Origin: Acidobacteriota bacterium | Lineage (GTDB): Bacteria > Acidobacteriota > Vicinamibacteria > Marinacidobacterales > Marinacidobacteraceae | Length of the DNA: 64,000 bases | Assembly: GCA_022826195.1 (NCBI GenBank) | Contig: JAJDVI010000012.1 | Coordinates: 135,583 to 199,582, forward strand | Direction of reading: 5' to 3' | Notes under the pieces: model-generated | What the model was told of the DNA's origin: nothing | The model's database searches: none | The model's input: the letters and a program-made list of their open reading frames with translations, nothing else | In this document: positions 50,568-58,794 of the stretch, piece after piece | Position numbering within the stretch: position 1 is the first letter of the stretch | How the letters are laid out: each line of letters starts with the position of its first letter | Made by a program: the position numbers and the translations under genes

Positions 50568-51722
50568 TCAGGACCGGATGATCTCGTCCGCCCAGAGCCG
50601 CCGGAGGAACTCGAGACACGGCAGGACGGTGACCGTGCCGAACTGAGCGGGCCGTTCCCCCAGGTACACCCCGAAACACCGCAGCCGGCCCGGCGCCAAC
50701 TCCCGTTCCAGTTGACGGAACCCCCGCTCAAAGCGGCGGTCCCAGCGGCGCGAGGTCTTGATCTCGATGGCTACGAAGCCCTCGCCGGTCTCGCAGAGCA
50801 GATCCACCTCGGCGCCGGCGTAGTTGCGCCAGTAGTGCAGCGGATAGTGAAGGCCGCGGTACTGGACGTACGTCTGCAGTTCGTGCCACACCAGCGCCTC
50901 CAGCAGGGGGCCGGCTTCTTCGGGCGCGGGCGGGTAGGGGAGCCGGCCGGAGCACGCCCGGGCGACGCCGGGATCGAAGAAGAAGAACTTGTTGCCCCGC
51001 GCCTCGCGGTTGCCGAACTTGCTCCGCCACGCGCGCAGCCAGCCGCCGAGCAGGGTGTCGGTGAGGATCTCGAAGTACCCGTCCACGGTTCGACGGCTGA
51101 TCCCCGCGTCGCGCGCGATGCCCGCGACATTCGTGACCTGGCCGTTCTGGCGCGCCGCGATCTCGAGAAACCGGGCGAAGCCCCCGAGATTGCGCGTGAG
51201 CGCCTCGGCCTTGACCTCCTGCATGAGATACGTCTCGACGTAGGACCGCAGAAAGGCGACCGGGTCCGCGCCCGTGACCGCCTGGGGCAGCATGCCGAAG
51301 CGCGTCCGTTCGCCAACGTCCATCTCGAAGGACAGTTCCCGGGAGACGAGCGGCGGCATGGCGACCGTGATCGCCCGCCCGGCCAGCAGGTTGGCGCCCC
51401 CGCGGCGCAGCTTTCGGGCGCTCGACCCCGACAGGACGAACCGCACCCGGCGTTCCTCGATGAGCCGGTGCACCGAATCGAGCACGGCGGGAACCTTCTG
51501 CACCTCGTCGAGAACCGCCCACGCACCGGGCGGCAGGCCCTGGAGTTCGTGCCAGAGCGCCGCCGGCTCGGCCAGGAGGCGCAACGCTTCCCCGGCGTCC
51601 AGCAGGTCGTAGCGAGGCGCGTTCGGGAAGCGCGCCCGGATCCACGTGGACTTCCCGGTCCCCCGCGGCCCGAACAGGAAGAAGGATTCGGCCGGCGGGG
51701 TCAGGAGACGTGGGTAGATCAA
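50568..51722 (-). CDS. AAA_14 / DUF4143 family ATPase (copy 3)
   Basis: This 384-residue protein is read from TTG 51722 (MIYPRLLTPPAESFFLFGPR). Walker A is GPRGTGKST (from Gly18), Walker B WAVLDEVQKVP, and the sensor FVLSGSSARKL. The C-terminal DUF4143 has AGAEVDLLCETGEGFVAIEI then KTSRRW, a PD-(D/E)xK-like core. The N-terminus is shorter than copies 1 and 2, so it belongs to a different subgroup. It is preceded by an A/T-rich stretch with a palindrome. Confidence 0.85.
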   Translation of the reverse strand: MIYPRLLTPPAESFFLFGPRGTGKSTWIRARFPNAPRYDLLDAGEALRLLAEPAALWHELQGLPPGAWAVLDEVQKVPAVLDSVHRLIEERRVRFVLSGSSARKLRRGGANLLAGRAITVAMPPLVSRELSFEMDVGERTRFGMLPQAVTGADPVAFLRSYVETYLMQEVKAEALTRNLGGFARFLEIAARQNGQVTNVAGIARDAGISRRTVDGYFEILTDTLLGGWLRAWRSKFGNREARGNKFFFFDPGVARACSGRLPYPPAPEEAGPLLEALVWHELQTYVQYRGLHYPLHYWRNYAGAEVDLLCETGEGFVAIEIKTSRRWDRRFERGFRQLERELAPGRLRCFGVYLGERPAQFGTVTVLPCLEFLRRLWADEIIRS

Positions 51723-51728
51723 TGCCGA

Positions 51729-51741
51729 TATTCCGGGAATA
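51729..51741. promoter_or_regulatory. Palindrome upstream of ATPase copy 3
   Basis: TATTCCGGGAATA is a perfect 13-bp inverted repeat around a central G. It lies 6 bp upstream of the TTG start at 51722, in an unusually A/T-rich patch (TACATCACATTTATACACG follows). It is a candidate operator, with no known regulator assigned. Confidence 0.35.
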
Positions 51742-51832
51742 ATGCGATCCTACATCACATTTATACACGCATCCCGAAAGCCGGCGATCCGGAACCCCGG
51801 GGAGCCGGCGCGCCGCCGTTCCCCGGAGAGCG

Positions 51833-53602
51833 TCAGCGCGGCGCGCCCCCGTCCGTGGAGCCGATGGTCATGCTGCGCTGATGCCGCCCGGCGCGCTTCG
51901 CCCAGGCGTCCACAGTGATCTCCATGGGCCCGTCTCCCCGGACCGTCCAGGAGACCGTCTTCCGCGACTCGTCGGCGCCGGATCCCCAGCGGCGGATGTA
52001 GGCCAGCTTGCCGAGGATGTGTCCGGCGTCCACCTTGGCTGGCCCGCTGACCTCGCCTCCCTGAACCCGAATCTCGGCCAGGATCGGATAGTCGAGGTCG
52101 ATCTCGAGCGCCTTCCGGGTCACGTAGGTCGAGAGGTAGCCCTGGTTCTGCAGCACCGCCGTCACCCGGTGCTCGCCCGGGGAAACCTCCTCGGCATCGA
52201 GTCCGATGATGCGGAGCAGCGGCGACCGGCCGGCGATCTCCATGAGGTACTGGTAGTGGATCTCGCACTCGAACTGGAGGCGGTCGTCGATTCCCTGGGG
52301 GAGGCCCCGGTAACCGCCGATCTCGACCTCGCCGAGTTCGGGATGCTGGTACGGGGTCCACGGAGCGAAATAGACGCCGTCCTTCTCCTCGTCCACCCAG
52401 CGCAGGATTTCGTACTGGGTGGTGTAGCCGTCCTGGTCGTAGTCCCGGCCCGCTCCCGAGATCTCGGGAAGCAGGCTGTGAATGCCGACGTGCATGTAGG
52501 CCCAGTCGTTCGAGAAGCCGTGCATCGTCTCGCCGTAGCGGCCGGCCTTCACCTCCTGGGCGTACCAGTTGTTGTTCATCACCCCGCCCTTCGAGAGCCA
52601 GGACCAGACGGCGCCGAGGCGCGTGTAGAAGTCGTTGTCCTCCGGCGGCATGTACTCGAAGGGATGGCTCATCGGCGGGCGCACGATGTAATTGCGGGCG
52701 CCGCCGCCGGAGTGGATCGTGTAGGTGAAGAAGATGTTCGGGTGGGTGACGGTGAACTCCGCGACCGCCCGGACCTCGGGTAGCGAGAACGGATAGGGGC
52801 CCGCGCCGGGCTCGTGCCGCTGCCATTCGGCCGACCAGTTCCGGTTGAAGTTCGTCTCTTCGCGCTCGTCGCTCACCTCGGGGTTGAGGTCCTGGCCCTC
52901 ACGGTAAACGCGGTAGCGGCTTTGGGGGGAAGCGAGTCTCTCGAAGTCCGCCGGATCCTCGAGGGTCGTGGGAACGAAGTTCCAGCGGCCCCCGTCGCGG
53001 GTGCGGGTCTGGAGCATGAGGCGCTCGTCGATCCAGCTCGGGTAGTAGTTCCCCTCGGGGTCCCGGACCCGCATCTGGGTGATGTAGCCGTCGCCGTCGA
53101 GGTCCCTGCCGTTGTGCTCTTCCGGCTTGTGCTCCGGCCAAGCCGGGTGCCGGGTCAGGGCTGTCTCTCCGCCGTCGGCGTCGAAGATGGGCATCACGTA
53201 GAAGGTGCGGGTGTCCAGCATGCGGGTGGCCACCGGGTCCTTGCCGTAGCTCGCGAGCGCGGCCTCGGCGAAGTACCACATCATCTGGCGGCCGGTGACC
53301 TCGACGGCGTGGATGTTGCCGTCGAACCAGAGCGCCGGTTTCTCTTCGCCCGGTCCGGTCTCGAAGTTCGTGATCTCGAGGACCACGAGGTCCCGCCCCT
53401 GCCGGCTCTTGCCGATCACATGGGACCGGGCAAGGTTGGGATGGATCTCCGCCAGCTCGTGCAACCGGTCCGTCACCTCCTGGTGCAGGGGGTAGGGCCA
53501 GCGCTCGAAGTCGAAGTCGACGTCCTCCGGAATGCTCGCGAACTGGCCGGCCTGCACCGGCAGCGCGACGAGCAACAGAACAGGAAAGAGAAAGCTGCGC
53601 AT
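51833..53602 (-). CDS. Secreted M14-family zinc carboxypeptidase
   Basis: This 589-residue protein starts at ATG 53602 with a signal peptide, MRSFLFPVLLLVALPVQAG. Zinc ligands are NIHAVEVTG (His98, Glu101) and TIHSGGG (His297); the catalytic Glu is probably Glu380 in LPEISGAG. Two EF-hand-like loops are inserted: DLDGDGYI (167-174) and DYDQDGYT (387-394). A C-terminal beta-rich region of about 150 residues follows the catalytic domain. It likely trims peptides in the periplasm or outside the cell. Confidence 0.9.
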   Translation of the reverse strand: MRSFLFPVLLLVALPVQAGQFASIPEDVDFDFERWPYPLHQEVTDRLHELAEIHPNLARSHVIGKSRQGRDLVVLEITNFETGPGEEKPALWFDGNIHAVEVTGRQMMWYFAEAALASYGKDPVATRMLDTRTFYVMPIFDADGGETALTRHPAWPEHKPEEHNGRDLDGDGYITQMRVRDPEGNYYPSWIDERLMLQTRTRDGGRWNFVPTTLEDPADFERLASPQSRYRVYREGQDLNPEVSDEREETNFNRNWSAEWQRHEPGAGPYPFSLPEVRAVAEFTVTHPNIFFTYTIHSGGGARNYIVRPPMSHPFEYMPPEDNDFYTRLGAVWSWLSKGGVMNNNWYAQEVKAGRYGETMHGFSNDWAYMHVGIHSLLPEISGAGRDYDQDGYTTQYEILRWVDEEKDGVYFAPWTPYQHPELGEVEIGGYRGLPQGIDDRLQFECEIHYQYLMEIAGRSPLLRIIGLDAEEVSPGEHRVTAVLQNQGYLSTYVTRKALEIDLDYPILAEIRVQGGEVSGPAKVDAGHILGKLAYIRRWGSGADESRKTVSWTVRGDGPMEITVDAWAKRAGRHQRSMTIGSTDGGAPR

Positions 53603-53682
53603 GACCGTCCTCCCTGCGGGAAACCCCGCGACCGTTCGGGTGTACCACATCGCCCCGCCGCCCCGCGAACGGGTCTCGGAGC

Positions 53683-53719
53683 GCCAGCCTCCGGCTGGCA
53701 TCGCCCGCCCAGCGGGCGA
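53683..53719. repeat. Double-hairpin dispersed repeat (variant)
   Basis: GCCAGCCTCCGGCTGGC (53683-53699) is followed by TCGCCCGCCCAGCGGGCGA (53701-53719), with lead CTCGGAGC. The base pairs differ from other copies but both stems are kept, indicating compensatory change. It lies in the 209-bp gap between divergent M14 and secreted-protein genes. Confidence 0.6.
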
Positions 53720-53811
53720 GACCCGCCTATCGCTGTCCAGACGCGCGGCGCGCCGGCCGAAGACACACGGCCCAAGCCGCTCCACCATGCGGACCCCACG
53801 CCGCTGCTAGG

Positions 53812-55155
53812 ATGGCCAACCCCGTTCCCGTCGTGTCCCGCCGCTCTTCCAGCCTCGCCGCGCTGACGTTCGGGGCCGTCGCCGCGAGCCCGTTCGCCGT
53901 CACCGCGGCCGCCCAGTACGGCTACTTCCCGGATCAGCCCGAGGCCGTCGAGGTGGCGGACCTTGCGCGCCGTCCCAGCTTCTACCACGAGAAGGCGGTG
54001 CTCACGCGCGGGAGGCTGGGTTTCTCCGTCGGTATGGGGTTGAACCAGCGGGTGATGGCGCTCGAGGATCCGGAGTCCATCGACGAGATCCTGATGGCCC
54101 AGCCCTACATGAGCAGCAACGACCTCGCCTTCATGGGCGCGGGCGAAGTGGAGGTCGAGGGCTGGTTCTTCGCCACCCGCATGGTCGATGAGTTCACCCT
54201 GCGCTCGCATCCGATCCTCCGGAACTATCCGTACGACCCTTCGTGGGGCGATTCCATGGACATGCGGAGGGAGGGTTTCCTGGCCATCGTGGCGGTGACC
54301 CCGATCGGCGACACCGAGAGCGTGGTTTCCGAGCGGGAGCGCGAGGCGGCGGCCGAAATGGCGGCCGGCGACGCGATCAAGATCGAAGCCGGAAGCGCCG
54401 CGGCTCTCACCCTGGACCAGTTGATCGCCGACCCGGAGCCCTGGCTGAGCCAGCGGGTCGAAGTGATCGGCAAGTTCCGGGGCAACAACCTCTTCGGCGA
54501 TCTCTCCATCAAGGACAAGAAGACGCCGCGCGACTTCGTCATCAAGACGGCCGACGACGCCATCTGGGTCACCGGGATGCGTCCCGCCGGGAACGGGTTC
54601 CGCTTCGATCCCACCCGCCGCCGCGATACCGGCAAGTGGCTGCGGGTGTACGGGAGGCCGTGGACCTCGGACGGAATGGTCTACCTCCGCGCCGAGCGGC
54701 TCGAGCTGACCGATCGTCCCGACGACGACTCGCTGGAGCCGGTGGACATCCGGGTCGCCGAGAAGGAAGCCCGGGAGGCGGACGTCAGTCCGCTCCGCGT
54801 GGTCTTTTCGCTGCCGCTCGACGGGGAACGGGAGATTCCCCTCGACAGCGAGTTTCGGGTCCAGTTCTCGAACCGGATGGCGGCGGAGAGCTTCCACGCC
54901 GCGGTGGACCTCCTCTACGGCGACGAGCCCTACGAGGACAACCCGTTCCCGGAGCTGGAGGTCACCTACGACGACGGCAGCCGGAGCCTGCTCGTGATCC
55001 CCAACGGGTCACTCGATCCCGAACGCGAGCTCCACCTCATCCTCTACCGGGAGATCGAAGACGAGCACGGCCAGCACCTCGAGCCGCAACCCCTGGCCGC
55101 CGAATGGGATGACGATGCGGTCTGGGTGCTCTCCTTCCGTACCGCCTCCCAGTGA
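53812..55155 (+). CDS. Secreted protein of unknown function with C-terminal Ig-like (Big_5-type) segment
   Basis: This 447-residue protein has an N-terminal signal (LAALTFGAVAASPFAVTAAA). The middle part has two similar blocks that look like nucleic-acid- or ligand-binding barrels (KAVLTRGRLGFSVG; RVEVIGKFRGNNLFG). The end (DSEFRVQFSNRMAAESFHAA and LDPERELHLIL) resembles bacterial Ig-like Big_5/SbsA domains. I do not recognise a catalytic site. Its stop overlaps the thiD start by 4 bp, an odd pairing of an exported protein with cofactor genes. Confidence 0.75.
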   Translation: MANPVPVVSRRSSSLAALTFGAVAASPFAVTAAAQYGYFPDQPEAVEVADLARRPSFYHEKAVLTRGRLGFSVGMGLNQRVMALEDPESIDEILMAQPYMSSNDLAFMGAGEVEVEGWFFATRMVDEFTLRSHPILRNYPYDPSWGDSMDMRREGFLAIVAVTPIGDTESVVSEREREAAAEMAAGDAIKIEAGSAAALTLDQLIADPEPWLSQRVEVIGKFRGNNLFGDLSIKDKKTPRDFVIKTADDAIWVTGMRPAGNGFRFDPTRRRDTGKWLRVYGRPWTSDGMVYLRAERLELTDRPDDDSLEPVDIRVAEKEAREADVSPLRVVFSLPLDGEREIPLDSEFRVQFSNRMAAESFHAAVDLLYGDEPYEDNPFPELEVTYDDGSRSLLVIPNGSLDPERELHLILYREIEDEHGQHLEPQPLAAEWDDDAVWVLSFRTASQ

Positions 55156-55961
55156 GCGGCGTCCCCCGCTCTGACGCCCCGCCGGTCGCCCTCACCATCG
55201 CCGGGTCGGACTCCGGGGGCGGCGCCGGCATCCAGGCCGACCTGAAGACCTTCGCGGCGCACGGGGTGTACGGGCTGTCGGCGGTCACCGCGGTCACCGC
55301 GCAGAACACCGTGGCGGTGACCGGCGTCCAGGAGATCGAGCCCGAACTGGTGTCCTCCCAGATCGCCGCGGTGGTCTCCGACTTTCCGGTGGGTGCCGCG
55401 AAGACCGGCATGCTGTCCTCCGCGGCGATCATCCGGGCGGTGGCGCAGGCGGTGGACGACCACGAGTTGTGGGTCGTCGTGGATCCGGTGATGGTCGCGA
55501 AGAGCGGCGACCGGCTGCTGCGGGCGGATGCGGTGGATGCGCTCCGGGACGACCTCCTGCCGCGGGCGGCGCTCTTGACCCCGAACGTCCCCGAGGCTTC
55601 CGACCTGACCGGTCTTCGGGTAGAAAACGAAGATGAGATGCAGGCCGCCGGTGAAAGGCTCCTGGGGATGGGCGCCCGGGCGGTGCTCATGAAGGGGGGT
55701 CACCTGAACGGCGACGCGGTGCTGGATCTCTTCCTCGAGGGGAGCCGCGTCGTCCGTCTTCGGGGTCACCGGATCCACACCCGCGCTACCCACGGGACCG
55801 GCTGCACGCTGTCGGCCGCCGTGGCGGCGAACCTCGCTCTCGGCCGCACCCTGCCCGTAGCGGTGAAGCGGGCGCGTCAGTACCTGCGGACGGCGATGCT
55901 GCGGGCCGCTCCCCTCGGCCAGGGACACGGCCCACTGGGACATCTCCCACCACCGTCCTGA
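55152..55961 (+). CDS. thiD: Hydroxymethylpyrimidine / hydroxymethylpyrimidine-phosphate kinase
   Basis: This 269-residue ribokinase-like enzyme performs two phosphorylations in thiamine synthesis. Motifs are ALTIAGSDSGGGAGIQADLK, VTAVTAQNT, GAAKTGMLSS, VVDPVMVAKSG, LTPNVPEA, VLMKGGH and the anion hole/base RATHGTGCTLSAAVAA. It starts at GTG overlapping the upstream stop; its stop overlaps moaE (TGATG). Confidence 0.95.
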   Translation: MSGVPRSDAPPVALTIAGSDSGGGAGIQADLKTFAAHGVYGLSAVTAVTAQNTVAVTGVQEIEPELVSSQIAAVVSDFPVGAAKTGMLSSAAIIRAVAQAVDDHELWVVVDPVMVAKSGDRLLRADAVDALRDDLLPRAALLTPNVPEASDLTGLRVENEDEMQAAGERLLGMGARAVLMKGGHLNGDAVLDLFLEGSRVVRLRGHRIHTRATHGTGCTLSAAVAANLALGRTLPVAVKRARQYLRTAMLRAAPLGQGHGPLGHLPPPS

Positions 55962-56392
55962 TGGAACGATTCCGGATCACCGCCGAACCGCTAGACGAGC
56001 ACGCCATCGCTGAGGGACTCTCCACCTCCGAGGACGGCGCGGTCGTCGTCTTCTCCGGAATCGTGCGCGCGCAGAACAAGGGGCGGAAGGTCCTCCATCT
56101 CGAGTACGAGGCGTACGAGGCCATGGTCTACCCGGTGTTCGAGCGGGTGGCCGAGGACGTGCGGGAGCGTTTCGGGGTCGAGCGCCTGCGGATCCACCAC
56201 CGGATCGGGCGGGTGGACATCGGCGAGTCCAGCGTCCTGGTCGCGGCCGCCTCGCCGCACCGCGGCAGCGCCTTCGAGGCCGCCCGCCACACCATGAACG
56301 AGATCAAGCGCATCGTGCCCATCTGGAAGCGCGAGTTCTTCGAGGGCGGGGACGTCTGGGTGGAAGGGCCGAAGGAGCCGGTGACCGAATGA
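55961..56392 (+). CDS. moaE: Molybdopterin synthase catalytic subunit
   Basis: This 143-residue protein has the family signature VVVFSGIVRAQNKGR, HHRIGRVDIGESSVLVA and VPIWKREFFEGGDVWVEG, with the active-site lysine in IWKRE. With MoaD it converts precursor Z to molybdopterin. The stop overlaps moaD (ATGA). MoaA, MoaB and MoaC are not in this window. Confidence 0.95.
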   Translation: MERFRITAEPLDEHAIAEGLSTSEDGAVVVFSGIVRAQNKGRKVLHLEYEAYEAMVYPVFERVAEDVRERFGVERLRIHHRIGRVDIGESSVLVAAASPHRGSAFEAARHTMNEIKRIVPIWKREFFEGGDVWVEGPKEPVTE

Positions 56393-56646
56393 CCGGGTCC
56401 GCCGCAGTGACGGTGCTGCTCTTCGCGGCGGCGCGCGAGGCAGCGGGACGCGGGCGCCTGGACGTCCCCTACCGGGAGGGAATCACGGCCGCCGAAGTCT
56501 GGAAGGACCTGGAGCGCGAGCGTCCCGCGCTGGCGCCGCTGGCCGGCTCGGTCAGCGTCGCGGTGAACCACCGTTTCGTCCCGCGGGACACGGTGCTCGC
56601 CGCCGGCGACGAACTGGCCTTCCTCCCTCCGGTCAGCGGCGGCTGA
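56389..56646 (+). CDS. moaD: Molybdopterin synthase sulphur-carrier subunit
   Basis: This 85-residue ubiquitin-like protein has VTVLLFAAAREAAGRGRLDV at the N-terminus, VAVNHRFVPRDTVLAAGDEL in the middle, and the essential C-terminal di-glycine PPVSGG that becomes the thiocarboxylate. It overlaps moaE and is the last gene of the operon. Confidence 0.95.
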   Translation: MTGSAAVTVLLFAAAREAAGRGRLDVPYREGITAAEVWKDLERERPALAPLAGSVSVAVNHRFVPRDTVLAAGDELAFLPPVSGG

Positions 56647-56670
56647 ACGCCGCCCCGTTCCGGCCCTTCG

Positions 56671-57064
56671 TCAACCTGCGTCCCGGATCTCGCGCAGGTG
56701 CCACCATTCCCTGAGGCTGGCGCATTTCGCCACCCCTCTCCGCCGGTCGAAGGTCAGCCGGAACACGCCGTCCAGCTCGACGACCGCGCGGTTGGCGGTC
56801 CTGCGAAAGCGCCGTCCAGCCGGCATGGACCTCGTTGCCGGAAACCGACCAGATGTCGTAGGAGAAGGTGACATCTTCCTGCGAGTCCGCCGCGCCTTCC
56901 TGCCAGTACCGCCTGATCTCCTCCGACCCTCGCATCACCTCGCTGAAGGGGGTTTCCCGGTACTCGGCATCGGGATGAAAGAGACGAACCACGGCGGACG
57001 GATCTCCCTCGACCCATGCCTGACGATACGCATGCAACCAGTGCTTCGCTTCCTCCACCGTCAT
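56671..57064 (-). pseudogene. Frameshifted SnoaL/NTF2-like gene
   Basis: ATG 57064 opens MTVEEAKHWLHAYRQAWVEG, then LFHPDAEYRETPFSE and SYDIWSVSGNEVHAGWTALS, typical of small NTF2-like proteins. Near 56800 the frame runs off into arginine-rich sequence. The +1 frame continues the fold (NRAVVELDGVFRLTFDRRRG then ASLREWWHLREIRDAG) to a TGA at 56671-56673, clear of moaD. A single extra base in the CTTTCGCAGGACC region would explain it. It could be a recent pseudogene or a sequencing error. Confidence 0.7.
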
Positions 57065-57135
57065 TCGGGTCACCTGACATCCTCCGATCACGTCTCCACT
57101 CTAGTGCCTCGACTCCCACCGGGGAAAGGACCGCC

Positions 57136-58488
57136 ATGCCGTCTCACCGCCTTCTCGCCTGCGTCTTCATTTCGGCCCTGAGCGCCACCGCCGCCGCGCA
57201 GCCGCTTCCGCCCGGCATCACTCCGGAACTCGTGGACCGGGCTCGCGACCTGCTCCGCAGCGTTCCGTTCGCCGACGGGCACAACGACCTGCCGAGTTCG
57301 CTGCTCGATGTGGTCCGCGGCGACCTCGACGCCCCCGGCGCCGATCTGAGCCGGGTGCAGATGGAGCTTCCCGCCGACATTCCGCGGCTCCGCGAGGGTG
57401 GGGTCGGGATGCAGTTCTGGTCCGCCTTCGTGGACACGGACTTCATCGCCACCGGGGACTCGCTCCGGCAGGCGATCCGCCAGATCGACGTCATCCACCG
57501 GTTCGTGGACCGCTACGAGGACTTCGAGTTCGCCCTCACCGCCGACGACATCGAGCGGGCGTACGCCGCCGGACGCATCGCCTCGATGATCGGCCTCGAG
57601 GGCGGGCACGCGATCGAGGGCTCCACCGCGGCGCTCCGGATGTTCTACGAACTGGGTGTCCGCTACGTGACGCTGACCCACTTCCGGACCCACGACTGGG
57701 CGGATGCGGCGACCGACGTTCCGCTGCACCGGGGCCTGTCGCCCTTCGGCGAGGAAGTGATCCGTGAGATGAACCGCCTGGGGATGTTCGTGGACCTGTC
57801 GCACGTGAGCGCCGAGACGATGCGCGACGCGATCCGGATCAGCGAGGCGCCGGTGCTCTACTCCCATTCGGGCGCTCGCGGGGTGAACGCCCACCCGCGC
57901 AACGTGCCCGACGACGTGCTGCGGCTGCTCCCCGCGAACGGCGGGGTGGTGATGATGGACTTCATTCCCGGCTACGTGGTCCCCACCCCTCCCGAATGGC
58001 TCGCCCGCGAGGGCATCGAAGCCGAAGAGGACCGGGCGGCCATGGGGATGGGCGCCGCGGAGCCGGTCTGGGGGGCGCTCCGGAACCGCGAACGCGAGCG
58101 CCTCCGCGCCGAGTTCGAGGACGAGGCAGAGGTGACCCGGCGTCTCGCCCGCTGGGAGGCGGACAACCCGATGCCGCGCGGCACGGTCTCGGACGTCGCG
58201 GCGCACATCGAGCACATCCGCGACGTCGCCGGCCTCGCGCACGTCGGGATCGGGTCCGACTACTACGACCCGGGCGGCCCCTCGATGGTCGAGGGACTCG
58301 AGCATGTGGACCGGTTTCCCGTACTCTTCGCGGAACTCCTGCGCCGGGGCTGGTCCGAGGACGACCTCCGCCAGATCGCCGCCGGCAACCTCCTCCGGGC
58401 GCTCAGGGAGGTCGAGCAGGTCGCGGCGGAGCTCCGGGAGACGCGGTCCCCGTCCATCGCCGACCTGCGGGGGGTGGGGGCGCGGTAG
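57136..58488 (+). CDS. Exported M19-family (renal-type) membrane dipeptidase
   Basis: This 450-residue protein starts at ATG 57136 (AAAGGA upstream) with a signal peptide, LLACVFISALSATAAAQ. Metal sites are FADGHNDLP (His49, Asp51), GLEGGHAIEG (Glu), DLSHVS (His) and YSHSGARG (His). M19 enzymes cleave dipeptides including those with C-terminal D-residues. Export fits a periplasmic or extracellular scavenging role beside the M14 enzyme. Confidence 0.93.
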   Translation: MPSHRLLACVFISALSATAAAQPLPPGITPELVDRARDLLRSVPFADGHNDLPSSLLDVVRGDLDAPGADLSRVQMELPADIPRLREGGVGMQFWSAFVDTDFIATGDSLRQAIRQIDVIHRFVDRYEDFEFALTADDIERAYAAGRIASMIGLEGGHAIEGSTAALRMFYELGVRYVTLTHFRTHDWADAATDVPLHRGLSPFGEEVIREMNRLGMFVDLSHVSAETMRDAIRISEAPVLYSHSGARGVNAHPRNVPDDVLRLLPANGGVVMMDFIPGYVVPTPPEWLAREGIEAEEDRAAMGMGAAEPVWGALRNRERERLRAEFEDEAEVTRRLARWEADNPMPRGTVSDVAAHIEHIRDVAGLAHVGIGSDYYDPGGPSMVEGLEHVDRFPVLFAELLRRGWSEDDLRQIAAGNLLRALREVEQVAAELRETRSPSIADLRGVGAR

Positions 58489-58520
58489 AGTCGGTTTGCC
58501 CCGGAGCACGGAGGGCAGCC

Positions 58521-58751
58521 ATGACTCCTGATGGAAAGCACGAGATCACCTTCCACCTGCCGCCCGCACTCCTGGAAGGTCTCGACAACGCCGCGCGGCG
58601 ACTGAATTGCCGCCGCGCCGAGGTCATCCGGCGGGCCGTCGAGAGCTATCTCGACGACTTCGATGACTTCACCGTCGCGTCGGGACGCCTTGGGGATTCC
58701 AGGGATCCGGTGCTTGACTGGGATCAGGTCCGAGGCGGCCTATTCCGTTGA
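58521..58751 (+). CDS. Ribbon-helix-helix antitoxin without an adjacent toxin
   Basis: This 76-residue protein has ITFHLPPALLEGLDNAARRL and RRAEVIRRAVESYL, a CopG-like DNA-binding module. The C-terminal DPVLDWDQVRGGLF is the toxin-binding type tail seen in RelB/ParD-like antitoxins that pair with RelE/ParE. No toxin follows: 43 bp later the convergent mrfB-like gene ends. It is either an orphan or the survivor of a decayed pair. Confidence 0.75.
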   Translation: MTPDGKHEITFHLPPALLEGLDNAARRLNCRRAEVIRRAVESYLDDFDDFTVASGRLGDSRDPVLDWDQVRGGLFR

Positions 58752-58794
58752 ACCGGGTGGGGCGCCAGCGCGAAAGTCCGATCCGCGAGGGAAA

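Noticed and set aside
58752-58794. Missing RelE/ParE toxin after the antitoxin
   Set aside because: Only 43 bp separate the antitoxin stop from the convergent gene's end, too short for a toxin gene.
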